From positions 136,894 through 200,893 of the forward strand of contig JAUJNO010000004.1 in the NCBI GenBank assembly GCA_030448125.1: 64,000 bases of DNA, in the 5' to 3' direction. Positions 55,595 through 63,996 of the stretch are shown here, piece after piece. A program made the translations under genes and the position numbers. The notes beneath the pieces were generated by a model. The model was not told the DNA's origin, ran no database searches, and worked only from the letters and a program-made list of their open reading frames with translations. The stretch is from Rubrobacteraceae bacterium. Its GTDB lineage: Bacteria > Actinomycetota > Rubrobacteria > Rubrobacterales > Rubrobacteraceae. Position 1 is the stretch's first letter. Each line of letters begins with the position of its first letter.

Positions 55595-56389
55595 TCAGCT
55601 CCCGGGCCTTCGCCACCACCTGCCGGCGGGAGGTCCGTAGAGCTGCCCGTAGCTCATCAGCCTCATCGCCTCCTGGTAGGCGCGCAACGTCTTTCGGGTG
55701 GAGACGTAGTTGCCGATCAAAAGCCCCAAAGCGAGCCCGGCTACCGCGGGCGCGGCTTGGCGCAGCATCGGTACCCCGACGGCCGACAGTAGGTCGAGGG
55801 ATTCGTCTCCGGCAGGGGCGGCCGGCCTGGGCGGGGAAGGCCGGCCCGTTCTTGTTTCTCCGGCAGGGGTGGTCTCTTCGCTCGTCTTCGCTTCTACGGT
55901 CGGGGTGGGCTCTTCCGACGGCGCCTCCTCCCTTTGCTCTCCCCCGGAGAGCACCTCTGATTCGAGGTTGCGGGCGAATTGTTGGAGGATGCGTTGGGAG
56001 ACGTTGCCTAGTGCTCCCCGGCCGAACTGCGCGGCCTTTCCACGCACGTCCAGGTCGGTGTCCAGGCTCAGGAGGCTCTGGGAGTCCGAGCCGGAGACGG
56101 AGGCGGTGATCTTCGCCTCCAGGTTACCCTGGCCTTTGGTTTCGTCCGCGGAGGCCGCCATCACCGCCCGATGGTCGTCGTGGTCGAGCTCGAGGAAGCG
56201 CAAGGTGCCGCGGTAGGAGGCGGTGATCGGGCCGACCTTCACCTTTACCGTTCCCGCGTAGGAATCGTCGTCCCTCTTCTCCTCCAGGTTCGCCCCCGGC
56301 AACAGCGGCGCCACGCGCTCCACGTCGGCGAGAACGTCGAAGAGCTCGTCGGGGGGCGCGGCCACCTCGATCTCGTTCTGGATCTTCAT
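55595..56389 (-). CDS. CoxG-type SRPBCC protein
   Basis: 264 residues. SRPBCC/CoxG domain 1-145 (MKIQNEIEVAAPPDELFDVL, LLPGANLEE near 33), a Pro/Glu/Thr linker, and a C-terminal membrane helix near 215-235. In CO-dehydrogenase clusters CoxG anchors or helps assemble the molybdenum enzyme at the membrane. The divergent molybdenum hydroxylase genes fit that role. 13 bases from both neighbours. Confidence 0.88.
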   Translation of the reverse strand: MKIQNEIEVAAPPDELFDVLADVERVAPLLPGANLEEKRDDDSYAGTVKVKVGPITASYRGTLRFLELDHDDHRAVMAASADETKGQGNLEAKITASVSGSDSQSLLSLDTDLDVRGKAAQFGRGALGNVSQRILQQFARNLESEVLSGGEQREEAPSEEPTPTVEAKTSEETTPAGETRTGRPSPPRPAAPAGDESLDLLSAVGVPMLRQAAPAVAGLALGLLIGNYVSTRKTLRAYQEAMRLMSYGQLYGPPAGRWWRRPGS

Positions 56390-56402
56390 CCTTATCCTCC
56401 GG

Positions 56403-57200
56403 CTAGATATCCATCAGGGCCTTGCGCTGCCCGCCGTCGATCGGCACATGCGCGCCGTGAACGAAGCTCGCCTTGGGGGAGGCGAGGAAGGCGACCACGT
56501 CGGCGACCTCCTCGGGTTCGCAGATCCGGCCGAACAGGATGCTCCCCACCGCCAGGTCGTGAGCCCTCTCGCGGGAGACCCCCTTGTCCCGGGCGAACGC
56601 CTCCTCGAGACCCTCCCACCGGTCGGTGTTGACGGGACCGGGGTTGACCGTGTTGATGCGCACGCCGGCCTTGCCGTACTGCTCCGCCATCGCCGAAGCG
56701 AAGTTGATGTCAGCGGCGTTGGCGACCCCCGCGGTCGTCTCCCAGGGGGTCGGTTTGAGACCGTCGTTGCCGACCACGAGGACCACGCTCCCGCTTCCCT
56801 GCTCCCTCATGCGTGGAAGCACCGCCCTGCAGGCCCGCACGTAGCCCATGAACTTCAGATTGAGGCTGCTGAACCACTCGTCTTCCGTCAGGTTCTCGAG
56901 AAGTCCCCCGGGCGAGCTCCCGGCGCAGGTGACGAGGATGTCGAGTTTGCCGAAGGAATCGATAGTTTCGGCGACCGCGCGTTCGACGTCTTCGGGCCTG
57001 CTCATGTCGCCTGCGATCGGCATTACCTTCTGGCCCGTTTTTTCGGAGAGCTCTCGCGCCGTCTCCTCGAGCAACTCCTTCCCCCGCGCCGTGACGACCA
57101 CCGTACACCCCTCCTCGGCGAGCACCCGGGCGCATTCCTTGCCGATACCCTTACTGGCCCCCGTGATGAAAGCTACCGAGCCTTCGAGCTCCAGGTTCAT
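56403..57200 (-). CDS. SDR-family dehydrogenase/reductase
   Basis: 265 residues from ATG 57200, chosen for GAAGGAGGAGG upstream. TGASKGIGKECARVL near 12, VTCAGSSPGG near 87. The usual YxxxK is replaced: the segment reads NAADINFASAMAEQYGKAG, with no catalytic Tyr at the expected place before the helix, so chemistry may be altered. Other features (PGPVNTDR, DGGQRKALMDI end) are intact. Part of the catabolic operon. Confidence 0.8.
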   Translation of the reverse strand: MNLELEGSVAFITGASKGIGKECARVLAEEGCTVVVTARGKELLEETARELSEKTGQKVMPIAGDMSRPEDVERAVAETIDSFGKLDILVTCAGSSPGGLLENLTEDEWFSSLNLKFMGYVRACRAVLPRMREQGSGSVVLVVGNDGLKPTPWETTAGVANAADINFASAMAEQYGKAGVRINTVNPGPVNTDRWEGLEEAFARDKGVSRERAHDLAVGSILFGRICEPEEVADVVAFLASPKASFVHGAHVPIDGGQRKALMDI

Positions 57201-57252
57201 CTCGTCCTCCTCCTTCCTACTCTCCCTCTCCGACAGAAACAACTACCGCAGT

Positions 57253-58890
57253 CTATCCGGCCTCGCGCTCCTCCCCGGCCATCCTGACCAGCTCGCCCTT
57301 CAACACCTTCCCCATCTCGTTACGCGGAAGCTCGTCGACCGCAAAGAACCTCTTCGGGCACTTGTAGGCACTGAGGTTCTCGCGAGTGTGGCCCGACAGA
57401 TCCTCTTCGTCTACTTCGTCGTCGCCGGCCGGAACGACGAACGCGACGACTTCTTCTCCCCACCGTTCCGAAGGGACGCCCACGACCGCCGCCCCTTCGA
57501 CAGTTGCGTGGTCTTCCAGGACGAGCTCGACCTCCCTGGGGTAAATATTCAACCCTCCCGAGATGATCATCTCCTTCAAGCGTCCCGTAACGGTAAGGTA
57601 TCCGTCCTCCGGATCTACTCTACCCACGTCGCCGGTCCGAAACCACCCCCCCGGGTAGAAGTTCTCTTCGGTGGCGTCCGGAAGGTTCCAGTAGCCGGAG
57701 AACACCTGGGGCCCGCGCAGCACTATCTCGCCATCGTCGCCCGGTTCGAGGGTGCCTCCCACTTCGTCGACTATCGAGAGCTCGGTACCCGGAAGGGGGA
57801 ACCCCACCGAGCCGAACTTCCGGGAGCCGTCGTACGGGTTGGAGACGCTCAACCCGCTCTCGGTGCTCCCGTAACGCTCCAGAACATCGCGGCCCAGAAG
57901 AGACGATACCCTGCGGGCCAGCGCGGGAGAGAGGGCCGAAGAACCGGCTATGGGAAGCCGGAGAGAGGAGAAGTCGGCCTCCTCGATGCCTTCCCATGCG
58001 GAGAGCTTCTCGTAGATGGCGGGCACGGCGAAGAGAACGGTTGCCCTCTCGGACTCTATCGCAGCGCAGAGTTTGGCAGGGTCGAACCTGCTGTGGACCA
58101 CGGCGCGGGATCCGGCGAGGAGCGTCATGTGGACGCCGCCGAGCCCGTGCTGGTGTGAGAACGGTAGCGCGTGTACGAGGACGTCGTTCGCGTCCCACCG
58201 CCACGCTCGCATCGCGGCACGCATCGAGGAGAGGAGGTTGGCGTGGGTCAGAGGCACCCCCTTGGGCCGTCCCGTGGTGCCGGAGGTGTAGGCGAGCATT
58301 GCCACCTCGTCGCCGCTCGCGTCCCCCGGCTCCAGGGGCTCACCCTCGGAGATCGCCTGCCGCAGGAACGGGGCGTCGGAAGCCTCCCTTTCTTCGAGTG
58401 CGACGACCGTGCGGAGCGAGGTGTCTTCGCGGGAGATCGACATGAGCCGGTCGAGCGCGTCGCCCTGCGCCAGTGCGCACGCGGCGCCGCTGTCTTCCAC
58501 GATGTGGCGCAGCTCGGGTCCGGTGAGGCCAGCGCCGGCCGGCACCACGACGCCCTCAGCCCTGAGGATGCCGAGATAAGCGACGACGAAGTCTAGTGAG
58601 TTGCCACCGCAGAGGATGACCCGCTCCTCCGGGCCGATACCCTGCGCCCGGAGCCAGCCTCCCGCTCTGGCGGCGAGGCGATCAAGTTCTCCGTGGGTGG
58701 TCGTTTCGTCGTCGATGGTCAGGGCGGTTTGTGTTGAGCGGCGCATCGAGGCTTCGTGGAATGCTTGGGGTAGGGAGCCCTCAACCAGCTCTGCCCGCAA
58801 CGTGTCGGCATCGACCGCTCTTCCCAGGTGGCGCTGCCAGGCATCGAGTGCCCCCGGCGCTATCCGCTCAGCACCCGTCAGCCCGGTCAT
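57253..58890 (-). CDS. Acyl-CoA synthetase (AMP-forming)
   Basis: 545 residues, ANL superfamily. A3 motif AYTSGTTGRPKGVPL near 200, ERYGSTESG near 345, the GYWNLPDATEENF and TGDVGRVDPEDGYLTVTGRLKEMI region near 410, and the catalytic Lys in PRNEMGKVLKGELV near 528. Resembles malonyl-CoA- and fatty-acyl-CoA ligases; it should activate a pathway acid to its CoA ester. Overlaps the hydratase gene by four bases. Confidence 0.9.
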   Translation of the reverse strand: MTGLTGAERIAPGALDAWQRHLGRAVDADTLRAELVEGSLPQAFHEASMRRSTQTALTIDDETTTHGELDRLAARAGGWLRAQGIGPEERVILCGGNSLDFVVAYLGILRAEGVVVPAGAGLTGPELRHIVEDSGAACALAQGDALDRLMSISREDTSLRTVVALEEREASDAPFLRQAISEGEPLEPGDASGDEVAMLAYTSGTTGRPKGVPLTHANLLSSMRAAMRAWRWDANDVLVHALPFSHQHGLGGVHMTLLAGSRAVVHSRFDPAKLCAAIESERATVLFAVPAIYEKLSAWEGIEEADFSSLRLPIAGSSALSPALARRVSSLLGRDVLERYGSTESGLSVSNPYDGSRKFGSVGFPLPGTELSIVDEVGGTLEPGDDGEIVLRGPQVFSGYWNLPDATEENFYPGGWFRTGDVGRVDPEDGYLTVTGRLKEMIISGGLNIYPREVELVLEDHATVEGAAVVGVPSERWGEEVVAFVVPAGDDEVDEEDLSGHTRENLSAYKCPKRFFAVDELPRNEMGKVLKGELVRMAGEEREAG

Positions 58891-59603
58891 TTGCCTCTCT
58901 CCTCGCGACTCAGCGCTGCAACGGAGCCAGACCAGTGTTCTCTGTTGCCCGTCCTCTCTTCGCGCAGCGCGTCGAGAGACCTCGAAGCCACTGCTACCAC
59001 GTGTTTCACCCGGCGAACGGCGTCGGGATCAAGGCGGGCGAGTTCGGAGGCAAGATCGACGGCGGCCTTGCCAGGGTTATCTTCGATGCGGTCCACGAGC
59101 CCTATGGCGAGCGCTTCCTCCGCGCCCACGGCGCGCATCGTGAGGCAGAGATCCAAGGCGCGTCCCCTCCCGACGAGGGAAGGCAGTCCCCAGGCCGCGA
59201 CCGCGAGGCCGTGCCCTGGACCGGAGACGCGTATCTTCGTCTCCGGACCTGCGATGCGGAGGTCTCCGGCTATGGCGAGCTGCGCCCCGCCGCCGACCGC
59301 GTGCCCGTCGAGCGCCACGACTATCGGGACCGGCAGCCCCACCATCTTCTCGTAGAGTTCGTACAGCAGGTCGCTCACCCTCGCCCGTTCCTCGTCTTCG
59401 AGGTCTAGATCCGCGCCGGAGCAGAACGCCTTCGGGGTGGAAGAGCCGAGGACGACGGCGCGCGTGTCGACGTCCTCGAAGGCCGCGATGAGGGCGCTGA
59501 CGAGGGGCATATCGATGGCGTTCAACCGCTCGGGACGGTTGAGCCGGAGGCGCAGAACTTCCTCCGCCGGGTGGTCTATCAGCAGCTCTTCAGACCCGTT
59601 CAT
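58887..59603 (-). CDS. Enoyl-CoA hydratase/isomerase (crotonase family)
   Basis: 238 residues, short for the family. LNRPERLNAIDMPLVSAL near 20, oxyanion-hole AFCSGADLDLED near 60 and GHAVGGGAQLAIAGDLRI near 100. Hydrates or rearranges an unsaturated acyl-CoA. Overlaps the ligase by four bases and the VOC gene by one. Confidence 0.9.
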   Translation of the reverse strand: MNGSEELLIDHPAEEVLRLRLNRPERLNAIDMPLVSALIAAFEDVDTRAVVLGSSTPKAFCSGADLDLEDEERARVSDLLYELYEKMVGLPVPIVVALDGHAVGGGAQLAIAGDLRIAGPETKIRVSGPGHGLAVAAWGLPSLVGRGRALDLCLTMRAVGAEEALAIGLVDRIEDNPGKAAVDLASELARLDPDAVRRVKHVVAVASRSLDALREERTGNREHWSGSVAALSREERGK

Positions 59604-60007
59604 TAGGAGATCGGCTCGCAGAGCTCGACCAGTATCCCGCCGAACGCCTCCGGGTCCAGGAAGGCGATTCGCATGCCTCCCGCTCCCGGTACCGGCGCTT
59701 CGCCCAGGGGGTTCACGCCGCGTTCGGAGAGCTCTATCAGCGCCGCGTCGAGGTCGTCCACCTCGAAGGCGACGTGCTGGATGCCCGGCCCGTTTTGTTT
59801 CAGGTAGTCGGCGTTCGACCCCTCTTTGGTGCGTGGTGTGATCAGCTCGACCAGCGTCTCGCCACAGGGCAAGAACGCGATGTCGAGCTCGTCCCCGTAC
59901 CGCTCGGTGTGGTCCAACTCCAACCCGAGGTGTTCGGTGAAACTCTGTACCGCCTCGTCGAGGTCGCCCACGATGACGCCCAGGTGGTCCACGCGTTTGA
60001 TCTTCAC
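59603..60007 (-). CDS. VOC-family protein, methylmalonyl-CoA epimerase-like
   Basis: 134 residues from GTG 60007, beginning IKRVDHLGVIVGDLDEAV. Metal ligands as in methylmalonyl-CoA epimerase: His in VDHLG, Glu in LVELITP, His in IQHVAFEVDD, Glu in ILVELCEP. Could epimerise a 2-substituted acyl-CoA in this pathway, or be the housekeeping epimerase. Overlaps the cyclase gene by four bases. Confidence 0.88.
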   Translation of the reverse strand: MKIKRVDHLGVIVGDLDEAVQSFTEHLGLELDHTERYGDELDIAFLPCGETLVELITPRTKEGSNADYLKQNGPGIQHVAFEVDDLDAALIELSERGVNPLGEAPVPGAGGMRIAFLDPEAFGGILVELCEPIS

Positions 60008-60654
60008 CGGCCCAGCTCCACGACGACGCGCGCCGGCCCCCCGTTCTCGCCGACGAGCCGCAGGGGAAAGGCCATGACCTCGAAGCCGTCTCTGGGAAGC
60101 TCGGGTAGACGCATGAGGTTCTCGATCAGGAGAACGCCGGTACCCAGCAATATCGTGTGGTTGGGCCAGGGTTTGGTATCGTCCACCGCGAAGTCCAACC
60201 CGATCGCCGACGGCGATGCCTCCGCTATTGCCTCGGCGGCGTCCTGGGCGAGATACGGGTTCATCTCGTAGAGCTTCTCGCTCTCCCACGCCCGATCCGT
60301 CCAGCCCGTCGCCAGCATCAGGATAGCGTTCCTCGACTCCGAGGGCTCGAACCCCGCTCTCTTCAAGTGCTCCAAAGTGATGGGCTCTCCGGGTTGTGCC
60401 ATCTCCCTTAGATCCAGGCGCACCCCGGGACGGTGGAACCTCTCTATCGGGATCTCGTCGATGGTCGCACCGTCCACGATAAAGTGGGAGGGCGCATCCA
60501 CATGCGTCCCCGTGTGTATGCTGCAAGTCATGGTGGTGTTGCGCACCCCGTCCTGCTCCAACGAGGTCAGCGGCTCGAATTGCGGCCGAGGGTGCCCCGG
60601 GACGGGGATGGTCCTCTCGGAGAATGGCATGGTCAAGTCCATGTTCCTACCCAT
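60004..60654 (-). CDS. Cyclase-family metal-dependent hydrolase
   Basis: 216 residues with the metal motif SIHTGTHVDAPSHF near 43, the hallmark of the kynurenine-formamidase / isatin-hydrolase / cyclase family, which opens N-acyl or lactam bonds. ATG 60654 with GGTGAGG upstream; a TTG at 60699 would add 15 residues. First gene of the eight-gene minus-strand operon, so it probably acts on an early pathway intermediate. Confidence 0.88.
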   Translation of the reverse strand: MGRNMDLTMPFSERTIPVPGHPRPQFEPLTSLEQDGVRNTTMTCSIHTGTHVDAPSHFIVDGATIDEIPIERFHRPGVRLDLREMAQPGEPITLEHLKRAGFEPSESRNAILMLATGWTDRAWESEKLYEMNPYLAQDAAEAIAEASPSAIGLDFAVDDTKPWPNHTILLGTGVLLIENLMRLPELPRDGFEVMAFPLRLVGENGGPARVVVELGR

Positions 60655-60700
60655 TTTGTACACCTCACCCCACAGCGTTTGCGCCTCGTTCCCCTGCAAT

Positions 60701-60718
60701 ATAATATTGTATCCAATG
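60701..60718. promoter_or_regulatory. Shared motif between the cyclase operon and the molybdenum hydroxylase operon
   Basis: On the minus strand CATTGGATACAATATTATAT region; its core ATTGGATACAAT is an imperfect palindrome of the kind bound by GntR/FCD regulators. It lies in the only control region for both divergent operons. See also 52745-52761. Confidence 0.5.
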
Positions 60719-60758
60719 TTTGTAAAGAAAGTTCCTCGTGGGGAAAGGGGGATGAGTA

Positions 60759-61625
60759 GTGAAACCAGCCGCCTTCGAGTATCGTCGGGCGACTGCGGTG
60801 GAGGACGCCGTCGATCAGTTGACCGAGCTGGGCGACGAGGCCAAGCTGCTGGCCGGCGGCCAGAGTCTGGTTCCGATGATGAACTTCAGGCTGGTTCGTC
60901 CCTCCGCCCTCGTTGACGTCGCCGGGATCCCCGACCTACAGTACCTGGAGCCTCACGACGGTCGCGGACTCAAGATCGGGGCTCTGACGCCGCACCGTTG
61001 GGTCGAGGAGATGGAAGACCCCGAGCTTTTGGAGGGATTCTCGGTGCTCAAGCGCGCGGCTCGTTGGGTGGGACACTATCCTATTCGCACCTTAGGTACG
61101 TTCGGTGGCAGCATCGCGCACGGGGACCCTTCGGCGGAGTGGTGCCTGCTCGCGGCGCTGCTTGACGCCGAGGTCGTGGCGGTCGGTTCGGGAGGAGAGC
61201 GTGTGATCCCGGCCTCCGACTTCTTCCACGGCTTCTTCATGACCGCGCTGGAGCCAGACGAGATGATCGTGGAGGTCCGTTTCCCCCAACCGGCCCCGAA
61301 CGCCGCGCTGCAGGAGTTCGCCAGGCGCGCAGGGGACTACGCGATCGTGGCCGCCGCGGTCACCCTGGATATGGAAGATGGGAAGTGCCGCTCCGCCCGC
61401 GTGGTGCTCGGAGGCGTGGCGGACGTCCCCCTGCGCGTCCCCGAAGCGGAGCGCGTGCTGGAGGGGGCGGATGTTGGTCGGGAGGCCTTCGAAGAGGCGG
61501 GGCGGGAGGCTGCGAAGGTCGTCGACCCGCCCTCCGACGTCCAGGGAACTTCGGAGTACAGGCGCGACCTCTCGGCCGTGATGGTCCGGAGGGCGCTGGA
61601 GGAGGCGGCCGGCGATGTCGGATAG
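60759..61625 (+). CDS. Molybdenum hydroxylase FAD subunit (CoxM-like)
   Basis: 288 residues. FAD-binding LLAGGQSLVPMMNFRLVRP near 30 and the pyrophosphate loop RTLGTFGGSIAHGDPSAEW near 110, then a CO-dehydrogenase-type C-terminal domain. Passes electrons between the Fe-S subunit and the acceptor. GTG 60759 with AAAGGGGG upstream. Overlaps the large subunit by eleven bases. Confidence 0.92.
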   Translation: MKPAAFEYRRATAVEDAVDQLTELGDEAKLLAGGQSLVPMMNFRLVRPSALVDVAGIPDLQYLEPHDGRGLKIGALTPHRWVEEMEDPELLEGFSVLKRAARWVGHYPIRTLGTFGGSIAHGDPSAEWCLLAALLDAEVVAVGSGGERVIPASDFFHGFFMTALEPDEMIVEVRFPQPAPNAALQEFARRAGDYAIVAAAVTLDMEDGKCRSARVVLGGVADVPLRVPEAERVLEGADVGREAFEEAGREAAKVVDPPSDVQGTSEYRRDLSAVMVRRALEEAAGDVG

Positions 61626-63996
61626 CGGCTTCTCCGGCAAGTCCTGGGTCGGCAGGTCGGTCCCCAGGGTCGAGGACGCGCGGCACCTCACCGGCCGGGG
61701 GATGTTCGTGGACGACATCGAGCGTCCGAGGATGCTCTACGCCGCCTTCGCCCGGTCGCCGTTCGGCGCGGCGCGCGTGGAGAAGATCTCCGTCGAGGAC
61801 GCCCTTGAGGTCCCCGGCGTGGAGAGGGTCATTACACGCTCCGACCTGGAGGATGTCCCCGGGCTGCGTCCGGTGCTCCACCGCCCGGAGTTCGTCGGGG
61901 TCGACATGCCTCTGCTCTCGGGCGAGAGGGTCCGCCACACGGGCGAACCGGTGGCCCTGGTCCTGGCGGATTCTCCCCACGCAGCGGAGGATGGAGCAGA
62001 CGCCGTGGCGGTCGAGTACGAACGCCAGGAGGCGGTGGTCTCGCTGGACGCGGCCCTCGCCGAAGACGCGCGGACCGTACACGAGGACATGCAAGACAAC
62101 GTGATGGTCGATGTGCGCTCACCCGACGATTCCGGGGTAGACGAGGCCTTCGAGCGGGCCGCGGTCGTCGTCGAGGCGACGTTCGAGACGGGGAGGCTGG
62201 CGGCGGTCCCGATGGAGGGACGGGCTTGTCTGGCCGAGTGGGATGGCCGGGAGGACAAGCTGGTACTGCACACCTCCACGCAGGTGCCCCACATAGTGCG
62301 CACCGCGCTCGAGGAGGTACTGGAGATACCGCAGCAACGCATCCGCGTTATAGCGCCCGACGTAGGTGGGGGCTTTGGGCAGAAGTGTGTAGTCAGCCGC
62401 GAGGAGTTGCTCGTGGCGATAGCTGCCCAGCGCCTGGAGCGGCCGGTGAAATGGACCGAAGATAGGCAAGAGAACCTCACGGCCTCCTTCCACGGCCACG
62501 AGCAGAGGTACGAGACCTCGGCCGCCTTCGACGAGAGAGGGAAGCTGCTGGCCCTGGAGGCAGACATCCTGTGCGATGTGGGCGCCTACTCGTGCTACCC
62601 GTTCACGTGCGGGGTCGAGCCGCTCATGGCGGCGACGGAGATGCCGGGTCCCTATCGCTTAGAGCGTTACCGGTCGCGAGCGCGCGCGGTCGCCACCAAC
62701 AAGGTGCCTATGGCGCCGTACCGGGGGGTGTCGAGGCCACAGTTTACTTTCGCGATGGAGCGTCTGATGCAGAAGGCTGCGAAGCGTCTCGGCATAGACG
62801 CGGTGGAGATACGCAGGCGGAATTTGATCTCCGCCGAGGAGTTCCCGTACGAGAGCCCGACCGGGGTAGTCTACGATCCCGGCAGCTACATCGAGTCGCT
62901 CGAAGAGTGTGCCGGGGCGCTGGACTTCCCCGCGTGGAAGGAGCGGCAGGAAGGGGCGAGGCGCGAGGGGCGACTGATCGGGCTCGGTTTCTCCTGTTTC
63001 GCAGAGCGGACGGGCTACGGGACGCGCACGTTCGCCCTGAGGAAGATGGGTATCACCCCGGGCCTGGACAACGCCCACGTGAGGATGGACCCCTCCGGAA
63101 ATGTCGCTGTCGCGGTTGGCACGTGCGGGCACGGGCAGGGGCACCAGACGACTCTAGCCCAGATCGCGGCCGACGAGCTGGGCATAGAGCCCAGCGACAT
63201 CGTGGTGCGCCAGGGGGACACCGAGACCACGCCCTACGGCTGGGGCACCTTCGCGAGCCGCTCGTTGGTGATCGGGGGTGGCGCGACCAAAAAAGCGGCC
63301 GCGCTTCTCGCGGAGCGTATCAAGGAGGTGGCGAGCCACCTGCTCGAGGCAGCACCCGGGGATCTCGAGATAGAGGACGGCCGGGTCTCCGTCAGTGGCT
63401 CCCCCGACCGCTACGTCGAGGTGCCCGCGGTGGCGCGCGCGGCCTACCTGGAGGCTCAACGGTTGCCGGAAGGGGAGGCGGGAAGCCTCGAGGCAAGCGC
63501 CGGCTTCGATCCCCCGGGCACGTTCTCGAACGCAACGCACGGTGCTATGGTGGAGATCGACCCGGAGACGGGGGACGTGCGCATAGAGCGATACCTGGTC
63601 GCGGAGGATTGCGGGGTCATGGTCAACCCGATGATCGTCGAGGGCCAGGTGCGGGGAGGCGTGGCCCAGGGGATCGCCGCGGCGCTGTACGAGCAGCTCA
63701 TCTACGACGACGAGGGGCAACTCGTCACCTCCACGCTAATGGACTACCTCGTCCCGACGGCGATGGAGATTCCTCCCGTCGAGATCCTGCACCTGGAGAC
63801 GCCCTGCGAGTACACCGAGACGGGGGCCAAGGGAGTGGGGGAGGGCGGCACCATGGGGGCCCCCGCCGCCATCGCCAGCGCGGTGGCCGACGCCCTCTCG
63901 CACCTCGACGTCGAGATCGACCGGCTCCCCATAACCCCGGACCTCCTGCGGGCCGCGATCAGAGACTCACGAGCGCGCGAAGGGAACCTTTCATGA
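61615..63996 (+). CDS. Molybdenum hydroxylase large subunit (xanthine-dehydrogenase/CoxL family)
   Basis: 793 residues, binds molybdopterin cytosine dinucleotide. GRSVPRVEDARHLTGRGMFVDD near 12, GGGFGQKCVVSREELL near 255, KVPMAPYRGVSRPQFTFAMERL near 360 and the catalytic Glu in TGAKGVGEGGTMGAPAAI near 745. It lacks the AYxCSFR loop of true form-I CO dehydrogenase and has the APYRG loop of other hydroxylases, so it should hydroxylate a heterocycle, aldehyde or similar carbon rather than oxidise CO. Confidence 0.92.
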   Translation: MSDSGFSGKSWVGRSVPRVEDARHLTGRGMFVDDIERPRMLYAAFARSPFGAARVEKISVEDALEVPGVERVITRSDLEDVPGLRPVLHRPEFVGVDMPLLSGERVRHTGEPVALVLADSPHAAEDGADAVAVEYERQEAVVSLDAALAEDARTVHEDMQDNVMVDVRSPDDSGVDEAFERAAVVVEATFETGRLAAVPMEGRACLAEWDGREDKLVLHTSTQVPHIVRTALEEVLEIPQQRIRVIAPDVGGGFGQKCVVSREELLVAIAAQRLERPVKWTEDRQENLTASFHGHEQRYETSAAFDERGKLLALEADILCDVGAYSCYPFTCGVEPLMAATEMPGPYRLERYRSRARAVATNKVPMAPYRGVSRPQFTFAMERLMQKAAKRLGIDAVEIRRRNLISAEEFPYESPTGVVYDPGSYIESLEECAGALDFPAWKERQEGARREGRLIGLGFSCFAERTGYGTRTFALRKMGITPGLDNAHVRMDPSGNVAVAVGTCGHGQGHQTTLAQIAADELGIEPSDIVVRQGDTETTPYGWGTFASRSLVIGGGATKKAAALLAERIKEVASHLLEAAPGDLEIEDGRVSVSGSPDRYVEVPAVARAAYLEAQRLPEGEAGSLEASAGFDPPGTFSNATHGAMVEIDPETGDVRIERYLVAEDCGVMVNPMIVEGQVRGGVAQGIAAALYEQLIYDDEGQLVTSTLMDYLVPTAMEIPPVEILHLETPCEYTETGAKGVGEGGTMGAPAAIASAVADALSHLDVEIDRLPITPDLLRAAIRDSRAREGNLS

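Noticed and set aside
61615..63996. Calling the large subunit a carbon monoxide dehydrogenase.
   Set aside because: It lacks the AYxCSFR active-site loop of form-I CoxL; only the family-level call is safe.
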